A DNA stretch of 64,000 nucleotides from ChocPot-Mid sp043804925 (GTDB taxonomy: Bacteria > Bacteroidota > Ignavibacteria > Kapaibacteriales > UBA2268), in NCBI GenBank assembly GCA_043804925.1, contig JAZDIP010000007.1, forward strand, positions 43,537 through 107,536. Direction: 5' to 3'. Made by a program: the position numbers and the translations under genes. A model generated the notes under the pieces. The model was given only the letters and a program-made list of their open reading frames with translations. It was not told the origin of the DNA and searched no databases. Positions within the stretch are counted from its first letter, which is position 1; each line of letters opens with the position of its first letter. Shown piece after piece: positions 7,357 to 16,563 of this stretch.

Positions 7357-10300
7357 TTATTCCCCAAATTTTCTGTCAGCAAAGTATTTATAATATTGAT
7401 ACCTTTTGTTAACATTAATTTGTGCCTGAATATAATTTTCCTTTGCTAATTCCGGTTGTGTCTTAAACAATACTTTAAATCTTGTTTCCATATTCATGTA
7501 ATCAGCAACAGGTAATTTCGGCTCTTTGGAATCCAAAGACAATGGATTTTTACCCACCTTTAAATTATTGGGATTATATCTATAAAGTAACCATTGTCCT
7601 GAATCAACTGCTGCTTTCTGGTGTTTCAAAGGAGTGGACATATCAATACCATGAGCAATACAATGTGAGTAAGCGATGATTATTGAAGGACCTTCATAAG
7701 CTTCAGCTTCAAGAAATGCTTTTAGTGTATGGTCATCTTTAGCTCCAATTGCAACCGATGCAACATATACCGTTCCATAAGCCATAGCCATTAAACCCAA
7801 ATCTTTTTTCTCGACAGGTCTGCCGTTTGTTGCAAACTTAGCTATGGCACTCAAAGGTGTTGACTTCGATGCCTGTCCACCCGTATTTGAGTATACTTCA
7901 GTATCGAGAACAAGCAAGTTGACATTCTTTCCTGTTGCGATAACATGGTCAAGACCTCCATATCCAATATCGTAAGCCCAACCATCACCGCCAATTATCC
8001 ATACACTCTTTTGTACGAGAAAATCTGAAACCTGCAGTAGTCTTTTTGCTTCAGGCGAATTTATAGTTTCTAATTTTTCTTTAAGAACTTGAACTCTTGC
8101 TCTTTGCTCGGCAATACCATGTTCAGTCTTTTGGTCCGCTTTAATTAATTGTTCAACCAAACCTTCTCCAAGTTCTTTAACAAAGTGAGGCAGTAAGTTG
8201 ATAGCTATCTCATTTTGTTTATCTATAGCCAATCTATAACCTAATCCAAATTCAGCGTTGTCTTCAAACAAGGAATTATTCCATGTAGGTCCTCTCCCGT
8301 TTTCATCCTGACAATAAGGAGCAGTCGGAAGATTGCCGCCATATATTGAAGAACATCCTGTTGCATTTGCTATGATTGCCCTGTCACCGAACAATTGGCT
8401 GACAAGTTTGACATAAGGTGTTTCACCGCAACCTGCGCAGGCACCGGAAAATTCAAACAAAGGTCTTTGCATTTGCTGATGCTGTATTTTTGTCAGTATA
8501 AGTTTGCTTCTGTCATATTCAGGTAAGCCAAGGAAAAATTCCCAGTTCTTGGTTTCTGTTTCGCGTAATGGTATTTGAGGAGTTAATATCAAAGCTTTCT
8601 TGCTCAAATCAGTTTTATTTTTAACCGGGCAAATCTCAACACAAACTCCACAACCTGTGCAATCCTCAGGTGCAACCTGAATCGTATATTTTAATCCTTT
8701 CCATTCTTTATCACGTGCTTCCGAATGTTTGAAAGTATCCGGGGCACCGTTCAAATGTTTTTCGTCATATATCTTACTTCTTATGCAAGCGTGAGGACAT
8801 ATCATCATACATTTACCGCACTGAATACAAATATCATCGTCCCAAACCGGAATTTCCAAAGCGATGTTTCTTCTTTCATATTGAGTAGTTGCTGTTGGCC
8901 AGGTACCGTCAACAGGGAAAGCACTGACAGGAATGTCATCACCCCTGAAAGCTATGATTTCACCAATAACGTTTTTGACAAATTCCGGTGAATCATGAGG
9001 TACAGGAGGATGAATATCAAATTTACTTGAAACTTTTTCAGGTATTTTTATTTCATGCAAGTTTGACAATGTATTGTCAACTGCCTGAAGATTCATTTTT
9101 ACGACTTCATCACCTTTTCTACCATAAGTTTTAATAATAGAATTCTTTATTTCAGTTATGGCTTCATCTTTTGGCAGTACTCCTGCTATCGCAAAGAAAC
9201 AAACCTGCATAACGGTATTGATTCTTCTTCCCATTCCACTGTCTTCGGCAACTTTTTGGGCATCGATGACATAAAGTCTTGCTTTTTTATCAATTAACTG
9301 TTTTTGCATGGTTTTTGGTAGATGGTCCCAAAATTCGTCCTTGGGGAATGGTGCGTTTACAAGAAATGTACCACCTTCTGCCAAATTAACCAGCATATCA
9401 TATTTTTCAAGAAATACCGTTTGGTGACAAGCTATAAAATTAGCTTTTGAAACCAGATAAATCGAGCGAATTGGATTTGGTCCAAATCTAAGGTGTGATA
9501 CTGTTAAAGTTCCTGCTTTTCTGGAATCGTAAACAAAATAGCCCTGAGCATAGTTATCAGTATTTTCACCAATAATCTTAATAGAATTTTTATTGGCTCC
9601 TACAGTACCGTCAGAACCCAAACCATAAAACAATCCTCTTACTACATTATCAGCTTCAATGCTATAGCTTTCATCGAAATCCAAACTTGTATGAGTAACA
9701 TCATCGTTAATACCAATTGTGAAATGATTTTTTGGCTTTTCATTTTTTAAATTATCAAACACGGCTTTAATCATAGCAGGAGTGAATTCTTTTGATGATA
9801 AACCATATCTGCCACCTACTATTCTTGGCATTGTCTTAAGTTTTCCATAACCTTCATTTAATCCTTCGTGCAATGCATTTACACAATCAATATATAATGG
9901 TTCTCCTATTGCACCGGGTTCTTTTGTCCTGTCAAGTATTGCAATTGCTTTTATTGTTGCAGGTAAAGCTTCCATAAAACGCTTTACGTCAAACGGTCTG
10001 TAAACTCTGACTTTCAATACACCGACTTTTTCTCCCTTTGCAGTCAGGTGGTCAACCAATTCATGTGTTGTTTCAGCACCCGATGCCATTAATACTACTA
10101 CTCTTTCAGCTTCGGGATGTCCTTCATATTGGAATAAGTAATACTGTCTTCCAGTCAATGAAGCAAATTTATCCATGACTTTTTGAATTTTGTCAGGTGC
10201 TTCAATATAAAATTTGTTTCCTGCTTCACGATTTTGGAAGAAAACATCTGGATTTTGTGCTGTTCCTCTCAACACCGGTTTATCAGGAGTTAATGCTCGG

Positions 10301-10917
10301 TTTCTGTGTTCTGCTACCAACTCATCGGTAACCATTTGTCTCATAATGTCGTCAGGTATCAACTCAATTTTGTTTACTTCATGTGATGTTCTGAAACCAT
10401 CGAAGAAATGTATGAATGGCAATCTTGTTTCCAAGCTCGCTGTTTGAGCAATCAATCCAAAATCCATAACTTCCTGAACAGATGCAGCGGCAATCATAGC
10501 AAAACCTGTTGTCCGGGCAGCCATTACGTCCGAATGGTCGCCAAATATTGACAAGGCATGAGTTGCCAAAGTTCTTGCACTTATATTAAAAACTGATGGT
10601 GTCAGTTCTCCTGCGATTTTAAACATATTCGGTATCTTTAACAATAAACCTTGTGAAGCGGTGAAAGTAGTCGTTAATGCTCCTGCCTGAAGTGAACCGT
10701 GAACGGCACCTGCGGCTCCGCCTTCGCTTTGCATTTCACAAACTGTAGGGATAATACCCCAGATATTTTTAATTCCTTTAGCCGACCACTCATCTGCCCA
10801 TTCACCCATATTCGATGACGGTGTTATTGGGTAGATGGCACATACTTCATTGACGCGGTAAGCCACATAAGCCGCGGCTTCGTTTCCGTCAATTGTTGCA
10901 TAAATCTTATTACTCAT
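7357..10917 (-). CDS. nifJ: Pyruvate:ferredoxin (flavodoxin) oxidoreductase
   Basis: A single-chain PFOR of 1186 residues, the full family length. It decarboxylates pyruvate to acetyl-CoA and CO2 and reduces ferredoxin or flavodoxin in the cytoplasm. Domain order: pyruvate-binding domain I with YPITPSSNMGEWAD at the N-terminus, transketolase-like domains, an EKR-type linker, two 4Fe-4S motifs (CIQCGKCMMICP from about Cys697 and CTGCGVCVEICP from about Cys753), the proximal-cluster/TPP cysteines in CAGCGETPY (~830), and the TPP motif GDGWAYDIGYGG (~973). All cluster cysteines are present. A strong SD (AGGAGAG) precedes the ATG. It indicates ferredoxin-based, probably anaerobic or microaerobic carbon metabolism. 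Confidence 0.97.
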   Translation of the reverse strand: MSNKIYATIDGNEAAAYVAYRVNEVCAIYPITPSSNMGEWADEWSAKGIKNIWGIIPTVCEMQSEGGAAGAVHGSLQAGALTTTFTASQGLLLKIPNMFKIAGELTPSVFNISARTLATHALSIFGDHSDVMAARTTGFAMIAAASVQEVMDFGLIAQTASLETRLPFIHFFDGFRTSHEVNKIELIPDDIMRQMVTDELVAEHRNRALTPDKPVLRGTAQNPDVFFQNREAGNKFYIEAPDKIQKVMDKFASLTGRQYYLFQYEGHPEAERVVVLMASGAETTHELVDHLTAKGEKVGVLKVRVYRPFDVKRFMEALPATIKAIAILDRTKEPGAIGEPLYIDCVNALHEGLNEGYGKLKTMPRIVGGRYGLSSKEFTPAMIKAVFDNLKNEKPKNHFTIGINDDVTHTSLDFDESYSIEADNVVRGLFYGLGSDGTVGANKNSIKIIGENTDNYAQGYFVYDSRKAGTLTVSHLRFGPNPIRSIYLVSKANFIACHQTVFLEKYDMLVNLAEGGTFLVNAPFPKDEFWDHLPKTMQKQLIDKKARLYVIDAQKVAEDSGMGRRINTVMQVCFFAIAGVLPKDEAITEIKNSIIKTYGRKGDEVVKMNLQAVDNTLSNLHEIKIPEKVSSKFDIHPPVPHDSPEFVKNVIGEIIAFRGDDIPVSAFPVDGTWPTATTQYERRNIALEIPVWDDDICIQCGKCMMICPHACIRSKIYDEKHLNGAPDTFKHSEARDKEWKGLKYTIQVAPEDCTGCGVCVEICPVKNKTDLSKKALILTPQIPLRETETKNWEFFLGLPEYDRSKLILTKIQHQQMQRPLFEFSGACAGCGETPYVKLVSQLFGDRAIIANATGCSSIYGGNLPTAPYCQDENGRGPTWNNSLFEDNAEFGLGYRLAIDKQNEIAINLLPHFVKELGEGLVEQLIKADQKTEHGIAEQRARVQVLKEKLETINSPEAKRLLQVSDFLVQKSVWIIGGDGWAYDIGYGGLDHVIATGKNVNLLVLDTEVYSNTGGQASKSTPLSAIAKFATNGRPVEKKDLGLMAMAYGTVYVASVAIGAKDDHTLKAFLEAEAYEGPSIIIAYSHCIAHGIDMSTPLKHQKAAVDSGQWLLYRYNPNNLKVGKNPLSLDSKEPKLPVADYMNMETRFKVLFKTQPELAKENYIQAQINVNKRYQYYKYFADRKFGE

Positions 10918-11115
10918 TAATCTCTCCTAATATCAAAGTAGAAAAAAACATTTTCAATTAATTAATTTTTAATAATATTTCAACAAATATTTGAAATAAA
11001 CTACAAACTTAATAAAGATTGTTCTAAAAAAAGAATAAATCTCATTTCTGTAACACACAACCAAACACAGAAAGACAGATGGAAAAAAAGACTGAATTAT
11101 TGGAAAAGTGGAGAA

Positions 11116-11142
11116 GGGAAAAGGGAAAAGGGAAAAGGGAAA
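11116..11142. repeat. GGGAAAA tandem run
   Basis: Four consecutive GGGAAAA units in the 526-bp gap between PFOR and the ABC-F gene. Related purine-rich runs occur at 13494-13515 and 32876-32906. Besides this run and one small possible gene, I see nothing else in the gap. Confidence 0.75.
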
Positions 11143-11258
11143 AAACTTTAAAAACTCCAAACTCAAAGCTCCCAACTCATAAAACTCTTTAAACTTAAAC
11201 TGGCACATATTTTGATATATTCTAATTAAGAAATAATTTTTTTGAAATAGGTGATGTA

Positions 11259-11441
11259 ATGAATAAGTTAGTATTGGTTTTCGTGTTATTAAAGCTCTCA
11301 AGCAATTTGATGCTTGGATTGTTCGACAGTGCGTTGGAACAAGTCGGGACTTTTTTACCTGAAACAGTTATAGAAAATACTGAAAAACAGGATTTGGATA
11401 CAACTCAAAGATATGCGAGAGTGTTATCAGTGGACAGATAG
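11259..11441 (+). CDS. Possible small exported peptide
   Basis: A 60-codon frame opening at ATG 11259 behind an AGGTGAT ribosome-binding-like sequence. The first ~20 residues (MNKLVLVFVLLKLSSNLMLG) look like a signal or membrane segment; the rest is polar. It ends 2 bp before the convergent ABC-F gene. No family is recognised and the region is otherwise repeat-like, so it may be chance. Confidence 0.28.
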   Translation: MNKLVLVFVLLKLSSNLMLGLFDSALEQVGTFLPETVIENTEKQDLDTTQRYARVLSVDR

Positions 11442-11443
11442 TA

Positions 11444-13408
11444 TTAGCTAAGCTCCTCCAATTCGGTATGGAGCTTAGTCCATTCTTGGAGCATGTTCGG
11501 TAGTTCCGCTTTAAGTTCATTATATTCCTTCTGCTTACTTAATAGCAAATCAACATTTGATGAATTCTCTGGGTTAGAAAAAAAATCTTCAAGAATTTTC
11601 ATTTTTGCTTCAAGTTCTTCGATTAAATTTTCAATCGAGGAAATTTGCTTATTTATCTTGTTTTCTTCTCTTTGAAGCCGCTTTCTTTCGTTACGTTCTA
11701 TTTGATTTTGACTTTGTTTTGTTTCATCCTTCGGTTGGCTCAGGATGACTTTGTTTAATTTATCGCTTCTATCAGTTATATTCAATTCGTGCAAAGACTC
11801 TAATTTGTGTGTTTCGATGAAATCATATATATCTCCGGGATATTCCTTAATATTTTTATCAGCGAAATATACAGTTCTGGAAGTTAATCCATGAAGAAAA
11901 TTTCTGTCGTGTGAAACCAATATCAATGAGCCGCTGTAGTTCAGCAAAGCATTTTTCAATACATCTTTTGCTGTCATATCCAAATGATTTGTCGGCTCAT
12001 CCAATATCAGAAGATTTGTTTCTTTCAATAAAAGCCGGGCTATTGCCAGACGGGATTTTTCGCCGCCGGAAAGAACTTTAACCTTTTTATATACCGAATC
12101 ACCGCTAAACAGAAATGCACCGAGTAAACTCCTGATTCTGCTTCGCATATCACCGGTAGCAACACGGTCAATTATATCAAATACTGTTGAGTTGGCGTCG
12201 AGGAGTTCTGCCTGGTGTTGGGCATAGTATCCCAAAAGAACATTTGTACCAATTTTCAGATGACCGTCAAAATCAGCTATATCATTTGCTATAATTCTCG
12301 AAAGTGTTGTTTTTCCTTCGCCGTTTTTCCCGACAAACGCAATTTTTTCACCCATTTCCATTGCGAAGTTTATATCATCGAGTACTATTTTACTATCATA
12401 CTTTTTTGTGAGATGAGAGCATTCTGCAACGATTCTTCCGCTTCTTGGTGCCGGTGGGAAGCGGAATTTGATTGAACTTTTATCGTCGTCTTCTACCTCA
12501 ATTCTGTCCATTTTTTCGAGCATTTTAACTCTCGACTGAACTCTGGAAGATAGTGTCGCTTTGTAGCGGAACCTTTCTATAAATCTTTCTGTTTGAGCTA
12601 TTTGCCTCTGTTGATTGTCGAAGGCATTTTGATGTTGTTTTTTGATTTCTATTCTATGGGTAATAAATTGAGTATATGGTAAATTAAAATCATATATTTT
12701 TCCCAAAGAAATCTCTATCGTCCGGATTGTTACGGCATCTAAAAAATTCCTGTCGTGCGATACCAAAACCACAATACCTTTATATGTTTTAAGGAAAGTT
12801 TCAAGCCATTGGATACTTTCGATATCCAAATGATTTGTGGGTTCATCGAGTAATATACAATCCGGTTTTTGGAGTAGGATTTTTGCCAGTTCGACACGCA
12901 TTTGCCAGCCGCCGCTGAATTCGTTCATTGGTCTTCGGAATTCGTTCCGGGAAAATCCAAGACCGGTTAAAATTTGCTCAATCTGTGCTTCTACGGATGC
13001 TCCACCGAGAATTTCGAACTTTTCATTTGCTTCCGATAAATCCTGAATTAACCTTAAATACTCTTTGGTTTCGTAATCTTTCCTTGTTGTAATTTCATTT
13101 TCAAGAAATTGAATTCCTGCTTTAAGTTCTTTAATTTCGGTTAGTGAATTATATGTTTCTTCAAAGACCGACTTTGTTGATTCACTTCTTCCTTCCTGAG
13201 GTAAATATCCTATTTTAAAATGATTAGGAATACTGACAGTTCCTTCTTCGGCTTGTTGCAGTCCGTTAATTATTTTCAATAATGTTGATTTACCTGAGCC
13301 GTTGCGACCTATCAGACCTATTTTATCATCGGGACGGATGACCAGAGTAACATTATCGAATAAATATTTACCGGCAAAATGTATTGATAAATTTGATATT
13401 TGAATCAT
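11444..13408 (-). CDS. ABC-F family ATPase
   Basis: A 654-residue soluble protein with two ABC ATPase domains and no membrane segment: the ABC-F (Uup/EttA/YheS-like) class that acts on ribosomes. First domain: Walker A GRNGSGKST (34-42), signature FSGGWQMRVELAK, Walker B CILLDEPTNHLD. Second domain: GKNGEGKTT, LSGGEKSRLAIARLLL and LLILDEPTNHLD. Between them is a basic linker (QRQIAQTERFIERFRYKAT) typical of the P-site tRNA interaction motif. A C-terminal coiled coil follows residue ~575, as in Uup. Residues 554-562 are encoded by a copy of a palindromic repeat also found between genes. Which ABC-F subfamily it belongs to is not decided. Confidence 0.92.
   Translation of the reverse strand: MIQISNLSIHFAGKYLFDNVTLVIRPDDKIGLIGRNGSGKSTLLKIINGLQQAEEGTVSIPNHFKIGYLPQEGRSESTKSVFEETYNSLTEIKELKAGIQFLENEITTRKDYETKEYLRLIQDLSEANEKFEILGGASVEAQIEQILTGLGFSRNEFRRPMNEFSGGWQMRVELAKILLQKPDCILLDEPTNHLDIESIQWLETFLKTYKGIVVLVSHDRNFLDAVTIRTIEISLGKIYDFNLPYTQFITHRIEIKKQHQNAFDNQQRQIAQTERFIERFRYKATLSSRVQSRVKMLEKMDRIEVEDDDKSSIKFRFPPAPRSGRIVAECSHLTKKYDSKIVLDDINFAMEMGEKIAFVGKNGEGKTTLSRIIANDIADFDGHLKIGTNVLLGYYAQHQAELLDANSTVFDIIDRVATGDMRSRIRSLLGAFLFSGDSVYKKVKVLSGGEKSRLAIARLLLKETNLLILDEPTNHLDMTAKDVLKNALLNYSGSLILVSHDRNFLHGLTSRTVYFADKNIKEYPGDIYDFIETHKLESLHELNITDRSDKLNKVILSQPKDETKQSQNQIERNERKRLQREENKINKQISSIENLIEELEAKMKILEDFFSNPENSSNVDLLLSKQKEYNELKAELPNMLQEWTKLHTELEELS
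11724..11749. repeat. Palindromic repeat copy inside the ABC-F coding region
   Basis: TCATCCTTCG, five bases, then CTCAGGATGAC. The outer 10 and 11 bases are identical to the intergenic copy at 13848-13873; only the central five bases differ. It is read in frame by the ABC-F gene as VILSQPKDE, in the linker before the C-terminal coiled coil. Confidence 0.75.
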
Positions 13409-13610
13409 TGTTATTATTATTAACTTAAAAAAGCAAAATTAAGGAAAAGGATATAATCTGATTTTATTTTAATTCAAAGCAGACAGCAGACGGGAGAAGG
13501 GAGAATGGAAAAAGTCTGAACCGGTGATTGAAGCTGATTAAACTGATTTCGCTGAATTTTTTCTTTATCCCGAAGAAATTATATATTAAAAAATACTCAA
13601 TAAATATGTT

Positions 13611-13673
13611 ATCCCTGCCGGGATAAAATCATTTGGCTTACCGAGTGTTACTGATATGTAATCCCTCCGGGAT
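13611..13673. repeat. Two ATCCC-N-GGGAT palindromes
   Basis: ATCCCTGCCGGGAT at 13611-13624 and ATCCCTCCGGGAT at 13661-13673, each preceded by ATATGT(T/A) and followed by AAAA. The same palindrome class occurs at 49770 and 49901. They lie in the 469-bp gap between the ABC-F and malic enzyme genes, which otherwise holds purine-rich filler, a terminator and another repeat. Confidence 0.75.
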
Positions 13674-13770
13674 AAAAATACAAAATAATAATATAAATCA
13701 ATATCACCTAACTTACAAAACACCACCAAAAAAACCTAATCGAAAATCTTTTCAATAATTGTGTAAAAAA

Positions 13771-13803
13771 AACCTGCTCATGGAACAAATCTTCGAGCAG
13801 GTT
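13771..13803 (-). terminator. Rho-independent terminator of the malic enzyme gene
   Basis: A perfect 9-bp stem (AACCTGCTC / GAGCAGGTT, 15-base loop). Read on the minus strand it is followed by eight Ts, the form of an intrinsic terminator, about 75 bp after the malic enzyme stop codon. Confidence 0.8.
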
Positions 13804-13831
13804 AAATATTCAAATAAAAATTCTGATACGC

Positions 13832-13873
13832 TCATCCTTCGACGGGATCATCCTTCGACAGACTCAGGATGAC
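13832..13873. repeat. TCATCCTTCG...CTCAGGATGAC repeat, one full and one partial copy
   Basis: A partial copy (TCATCCTTCGACGGG) at 13832-13846 is followed at once by a full 26-bp copy with inverted ends (TCATCCT/AGGATGA) at 13848-13873, 4 bp from the malic enzyme stop codon. The same unit lies inside the ABC-F gene. Confidence 0.75.
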
Positions 13874-13877
13874 CTCG

Positions 13878-16145
13878 TTATTTTATTTTCTCTTTATTTT
13901 GTGCATCAACTACGGCAATTGCTGCCATATTGATAATTTCACTTACATCATCACCCATTTGCAAAACGTGAACTGATTTATTGAAACCCTGCAGAACCGG
14001 ACCAATAGTATGAGCACCACCGATTCTTGACATTAGCTTATACGCAGCATTTCCTGCAGTAAGATTGGGGAAAATTAAAACATTAGCTCCGCCTTTAAGA
14101 GAACTGAATGTATAGGTCTTTTCGATTATCTCGGGAACGACAGCAGTGTCTGCCTGCATTTCACCGTCAACCATCAAATCAGGTTGTTTTTCACGTATTA
14201 ATCTAAGTGCTTCCTGCATCTTTGCACTTTCTTCACCTTTTGCAGAACCGAAATTGCTATGTGAAATCAATGCAACTCTGGGAGTAATCTCAAAGTTTTT
14301 CACAAATTCAGCAGTTTCTAAAGTAATATCCATTAAATCCTTAGCACTCGGATTAATATTAACCGTAGTATCGGCAAAGAAATATGTACCTTTCTTAGTT
14401 GATAAAATATATAAACCTGAAATTTTATCAAATCTTTTATCCTTACCGATTATCTCGATTGCAGGTTTCAAAGTATCGGGATAATGAGCAACTAAACCTG
14501 AAATCATAGCATCGGCATCTTTCATGTGTACCATCATGGCACCGAAGTAGTTAGCACGGGTGTACATTCTTTTTTCAGCTTCTTTAAGCGTAATGCCTTT
14601 TCTATGCCTGATTTTGTGAAATTCGTTAATATATTTATCAATATTTTTAAAATTTTTAGGATTGATAATCTTGATTCCGTCAATATCGTATCTATTATCT
14701 TCGGCAGTCTTTCTAATAATATCTTCATTACCAATCAGGATTGGTGATGCGATTTTTTCGTCAAGACAAAGTTGTGCCGCTTTAATAATTTTTGGTTCAG
14801 TTCCTTCGCAAAATACAACCCTTTTTGGTTTAGAACGGGCTTTTTGATAAATTTTAGTCATTATTCTGTCGGTTCTACCCATTCTGACATTTAGGTTTTG
14901 AATGTATTCGTCAAAATTGCTAATAGGTGTTCTGGCAACACCGGTGTCCATAGCAGCTTTGGCTACTGCAGGTGCAACCCATGTCAAAACTCTTGGGTCG
15001 AAAGGTTTAGGGATAATGTAATCCCTTCCGAAACTCATTTCTTCGACTCCGTACGCTTTCTTAACGCTATCAAGAACGGGTTCTTTGGCTAATCTTGCAA
15101 GGGCGTACGAAGCTGCTTGTTTCATCTCTTCATTTATAGCCATTGCATGTACGTCTAAAGCACCTCTAAAAATAAAGGGGAATCCTAAAACATTATTCAC
15201 CTGATTGGGATAATCCGAACGACCTGTAGCCATAATAAGGTCTTCCCGGGCTTCTTTTGCATCTTCATAGGTGATTTCAGGGTCAGGATTAGCCATAGCA
15301 AAAATAATAGGATTGTCAGCCATGGAACGCACCATATCCTTTGAAACGCAATTTGCTTGTGATAGTCCGAAAAAGACATCTGCTCCAACCAATGCTTCTT
15401 CTAAAGTTCTCAAATTGGTTTCAATTGCAAACTCTTCTTTGAATTCGTTCATACCCTTGGTTCTGCCTTTGTAAATCACACCCTTAGAATCGCAAAGGAT
15501 AACATTTTCTTTCTTTAAACCAAGACTTATATGGAATTTCGAACAAGCGATACCTGATGCACCTGCTCCATTATAGACTACTTTCAAATCTTCAAGCTTT
15601 TTGTTAACTAATTCGGCAGCATTTAATAAAGCCGCACCGCTGATTATTGCAGTTCCATGCTGGTCATCATGAAAAACCGGTATTTTCAATTTTTTCTTTA
15701 AAGCATCTTCGATATAAAAGCATTCAGGTCCTTTAATATCTTCAAGGTTAATCCCACCAAAAGTTGGTTCCAAAATCTCACAAGTCCGGATAATTTCATC
15801 ATTATCTTTTGAATTTAATTCAAGGTCAAAAACATCGATATCTGCAAATGTTTTAAATAAAACTCCTTTGCCTTCCATTACCGGTTTACCTGCGGCAGGT
15901 CCTATGTCACCTAATCCTAAAACAGCTGTTCCATTGGAAATTACAGCAACAAGATTTCCCTTTGCCGTATATTCGAAAACATTTAATTCGTCATCAAATA
16001 TTTCCATACAAGGAACAGCAACTCCTGGTGTATAAGCTAATGACAAGTCTCTTTGTGTAATACATGGTTTTGTTGTAATTACTTCGATTTTACCCTTTCT
16101 ACCCATACTGTGGTATTCAAGGGCATCTTCTTTCCTGATTTTCAT
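13878..16145 (-). CDS. maeB: NADP-dependent malic enzyme with phosphotransacetylase-like domain
   Basis: A 755-residue MaeB-type malic enzyme (oxidative decarboxylation of malate to pyruvate with NADP). The malic domain fills about residues 1-410: [46 protein letters not shown] and [12 protein letters not shown] (nucleotide-binding). A phosphate acetyl/butyryl transferase domain (about 430-750) follows, with [30 protein letters not shown] and [11 protein letters not shown]. In the enterobacterial enzyme this second domain is regulatory, sensing acetyl-CoA. Beside PFOR it can feed pyruvate to acetyl-CoA. A good intrinsic terminator follows. L33 lies upstream on the same strand. Confidence 0.96.
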   Translation of the reverse strand: MKIRKEDALEYHSMGRKGKIEVITTKPCITQRDLSLAYTPGVAVPCMEIFDDELNVFEYTAKGNLVAVISNGTAVLGLGDIGPAAGKPVMEGKGVLFKTFADIDVFDLELNSKDNDEIIRTCEILEPTFGGINLEDIKGPECFYIEDALKKKLKIPVFHDDQHGTAIISGAALLNAAELVNKKLEDLKVVYNGAGASGIACSKFHISLGLKKENVILCDSKGVIYKGRTKGMNEFKEEFAIETNLRTLEEALVGADVFFGLSQANCVSKDMVRSMADNPIIFAMANPDPEITYEDAKEAREDLIMATGRSDYPNQVNNVLGFPFIFRGALDVHAMAINEEMKQAASYALARLAKEPVLDSVKKAYGVEEMSFGRDYIIPKPFDPRVLTWVAPAVAKAAMDTGVARTPISNFDEYIQNLNVRMGRTDRIMTKIYQKARSKPKRVVFCEGTEPKIIKAAQLCLDEKIASPILIGNEDIIRKTAEDNRYDIDGIKIINPKNFKNIDKYINEFHKIRHRKGITLKEAEKRMYTRANYFGAMMVHMKDADAMISGLVAHYPDTLKPAIEIIGKDKRFDKISGLYILSTKKGTYFFADTTVNINPSAKDLMDITLETAEFVKNFEITPRVALISHSNFGSAKGEESAKMQEALRLIREKQPDLMVDGEMQADTAVVPEIIEKTYTFSSLKGGANVLIFPNLTAGNAAYKLMSRIGGAHTIGPVLQGFNKSVHVLQMGDDVSEIINMAAIAVVDAQNKEKIK

Positions 16146-16211
16146 TTAAATTAAACTCCTATTTATAATAACAATAGTTCAAATTCCATTTTAATATTTC
16201 TAAAATACGAA

Positions 16212-16231
16212 AAGCTCCCGTCAAGGAGCTT
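16212..16231 (-). terminator. Terminator-like hairpin after rpmG
   Basis: A 7-bp stem AAGCTCC / GGAGCTT with a 6-base loop. On the minus strand it is followed by TTCGTATTTTA, a weak T-run. It lies 23 bp after the L33 stop and before the malic enzyme gene, so it probably ends the rpmG transcript. Confidence 0.55.
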
Positions 16232-16253
16232 GTTTGTACCCGGTTAAATTCTT

Positions 16254-16433
16254 CTATTTTACTTCTTTATGAATTGTATGCCTTCTTAAAAAAGGATTAT
16301 ACTTTTTAAGCTCCAACCTTTCGGATGTATTCATCTTATTCTTTTTTGTCGTATATCTCGAAGTGGGTTTTCCCTCCTTCTTCGCTTCAGTACATTCCAA
16401 TGTTACCGTAATTCTCTGTTCTTTCTTAGCCAT
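16254..16433 (-). CDS. rpmG: 50S ribosomal protein L33
   Basis: A 59-residue basic protein, beginning [19 protein letters not shown] and containing [19 protein letters not shown] and [15 protein letters not shown], the full L33 signature. Only one cysteine is present, so this is the zinc-independent (C-minus) form lacking the paired CxxC motifs. The start is fixed by MAKK at 16433 behind a GGAGAT ribosome-binding site. It stands alone, not beside secE or L28. Confidence 0.95.
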   Translation of the reverse strand: MAKKEQRITVTLECTEAKKEGKPTSRYTTKKNKMNTSERLELKKYNPFLRRHTIHKEVK

Positions 16434-16563
16434 TATTTAATCTCCATTAAAATCAAATTATTAAGATTACAAAATTAACTAATCTATCTCTCTCCACAAA
16501 ACTTTTTTCTATATATTATTAGATATTCTAAATGCCTAATTCCTTAAAATCCTAGTTTCCTAA

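Noticed and set aside
10969..11301. Minus-strand 110-codon open frame in the PFOR/ABC-F gap
   Set aside because: It runs through the GGGAAAA repeat, giving Phe/Pro low complexity, and lacks a start context.
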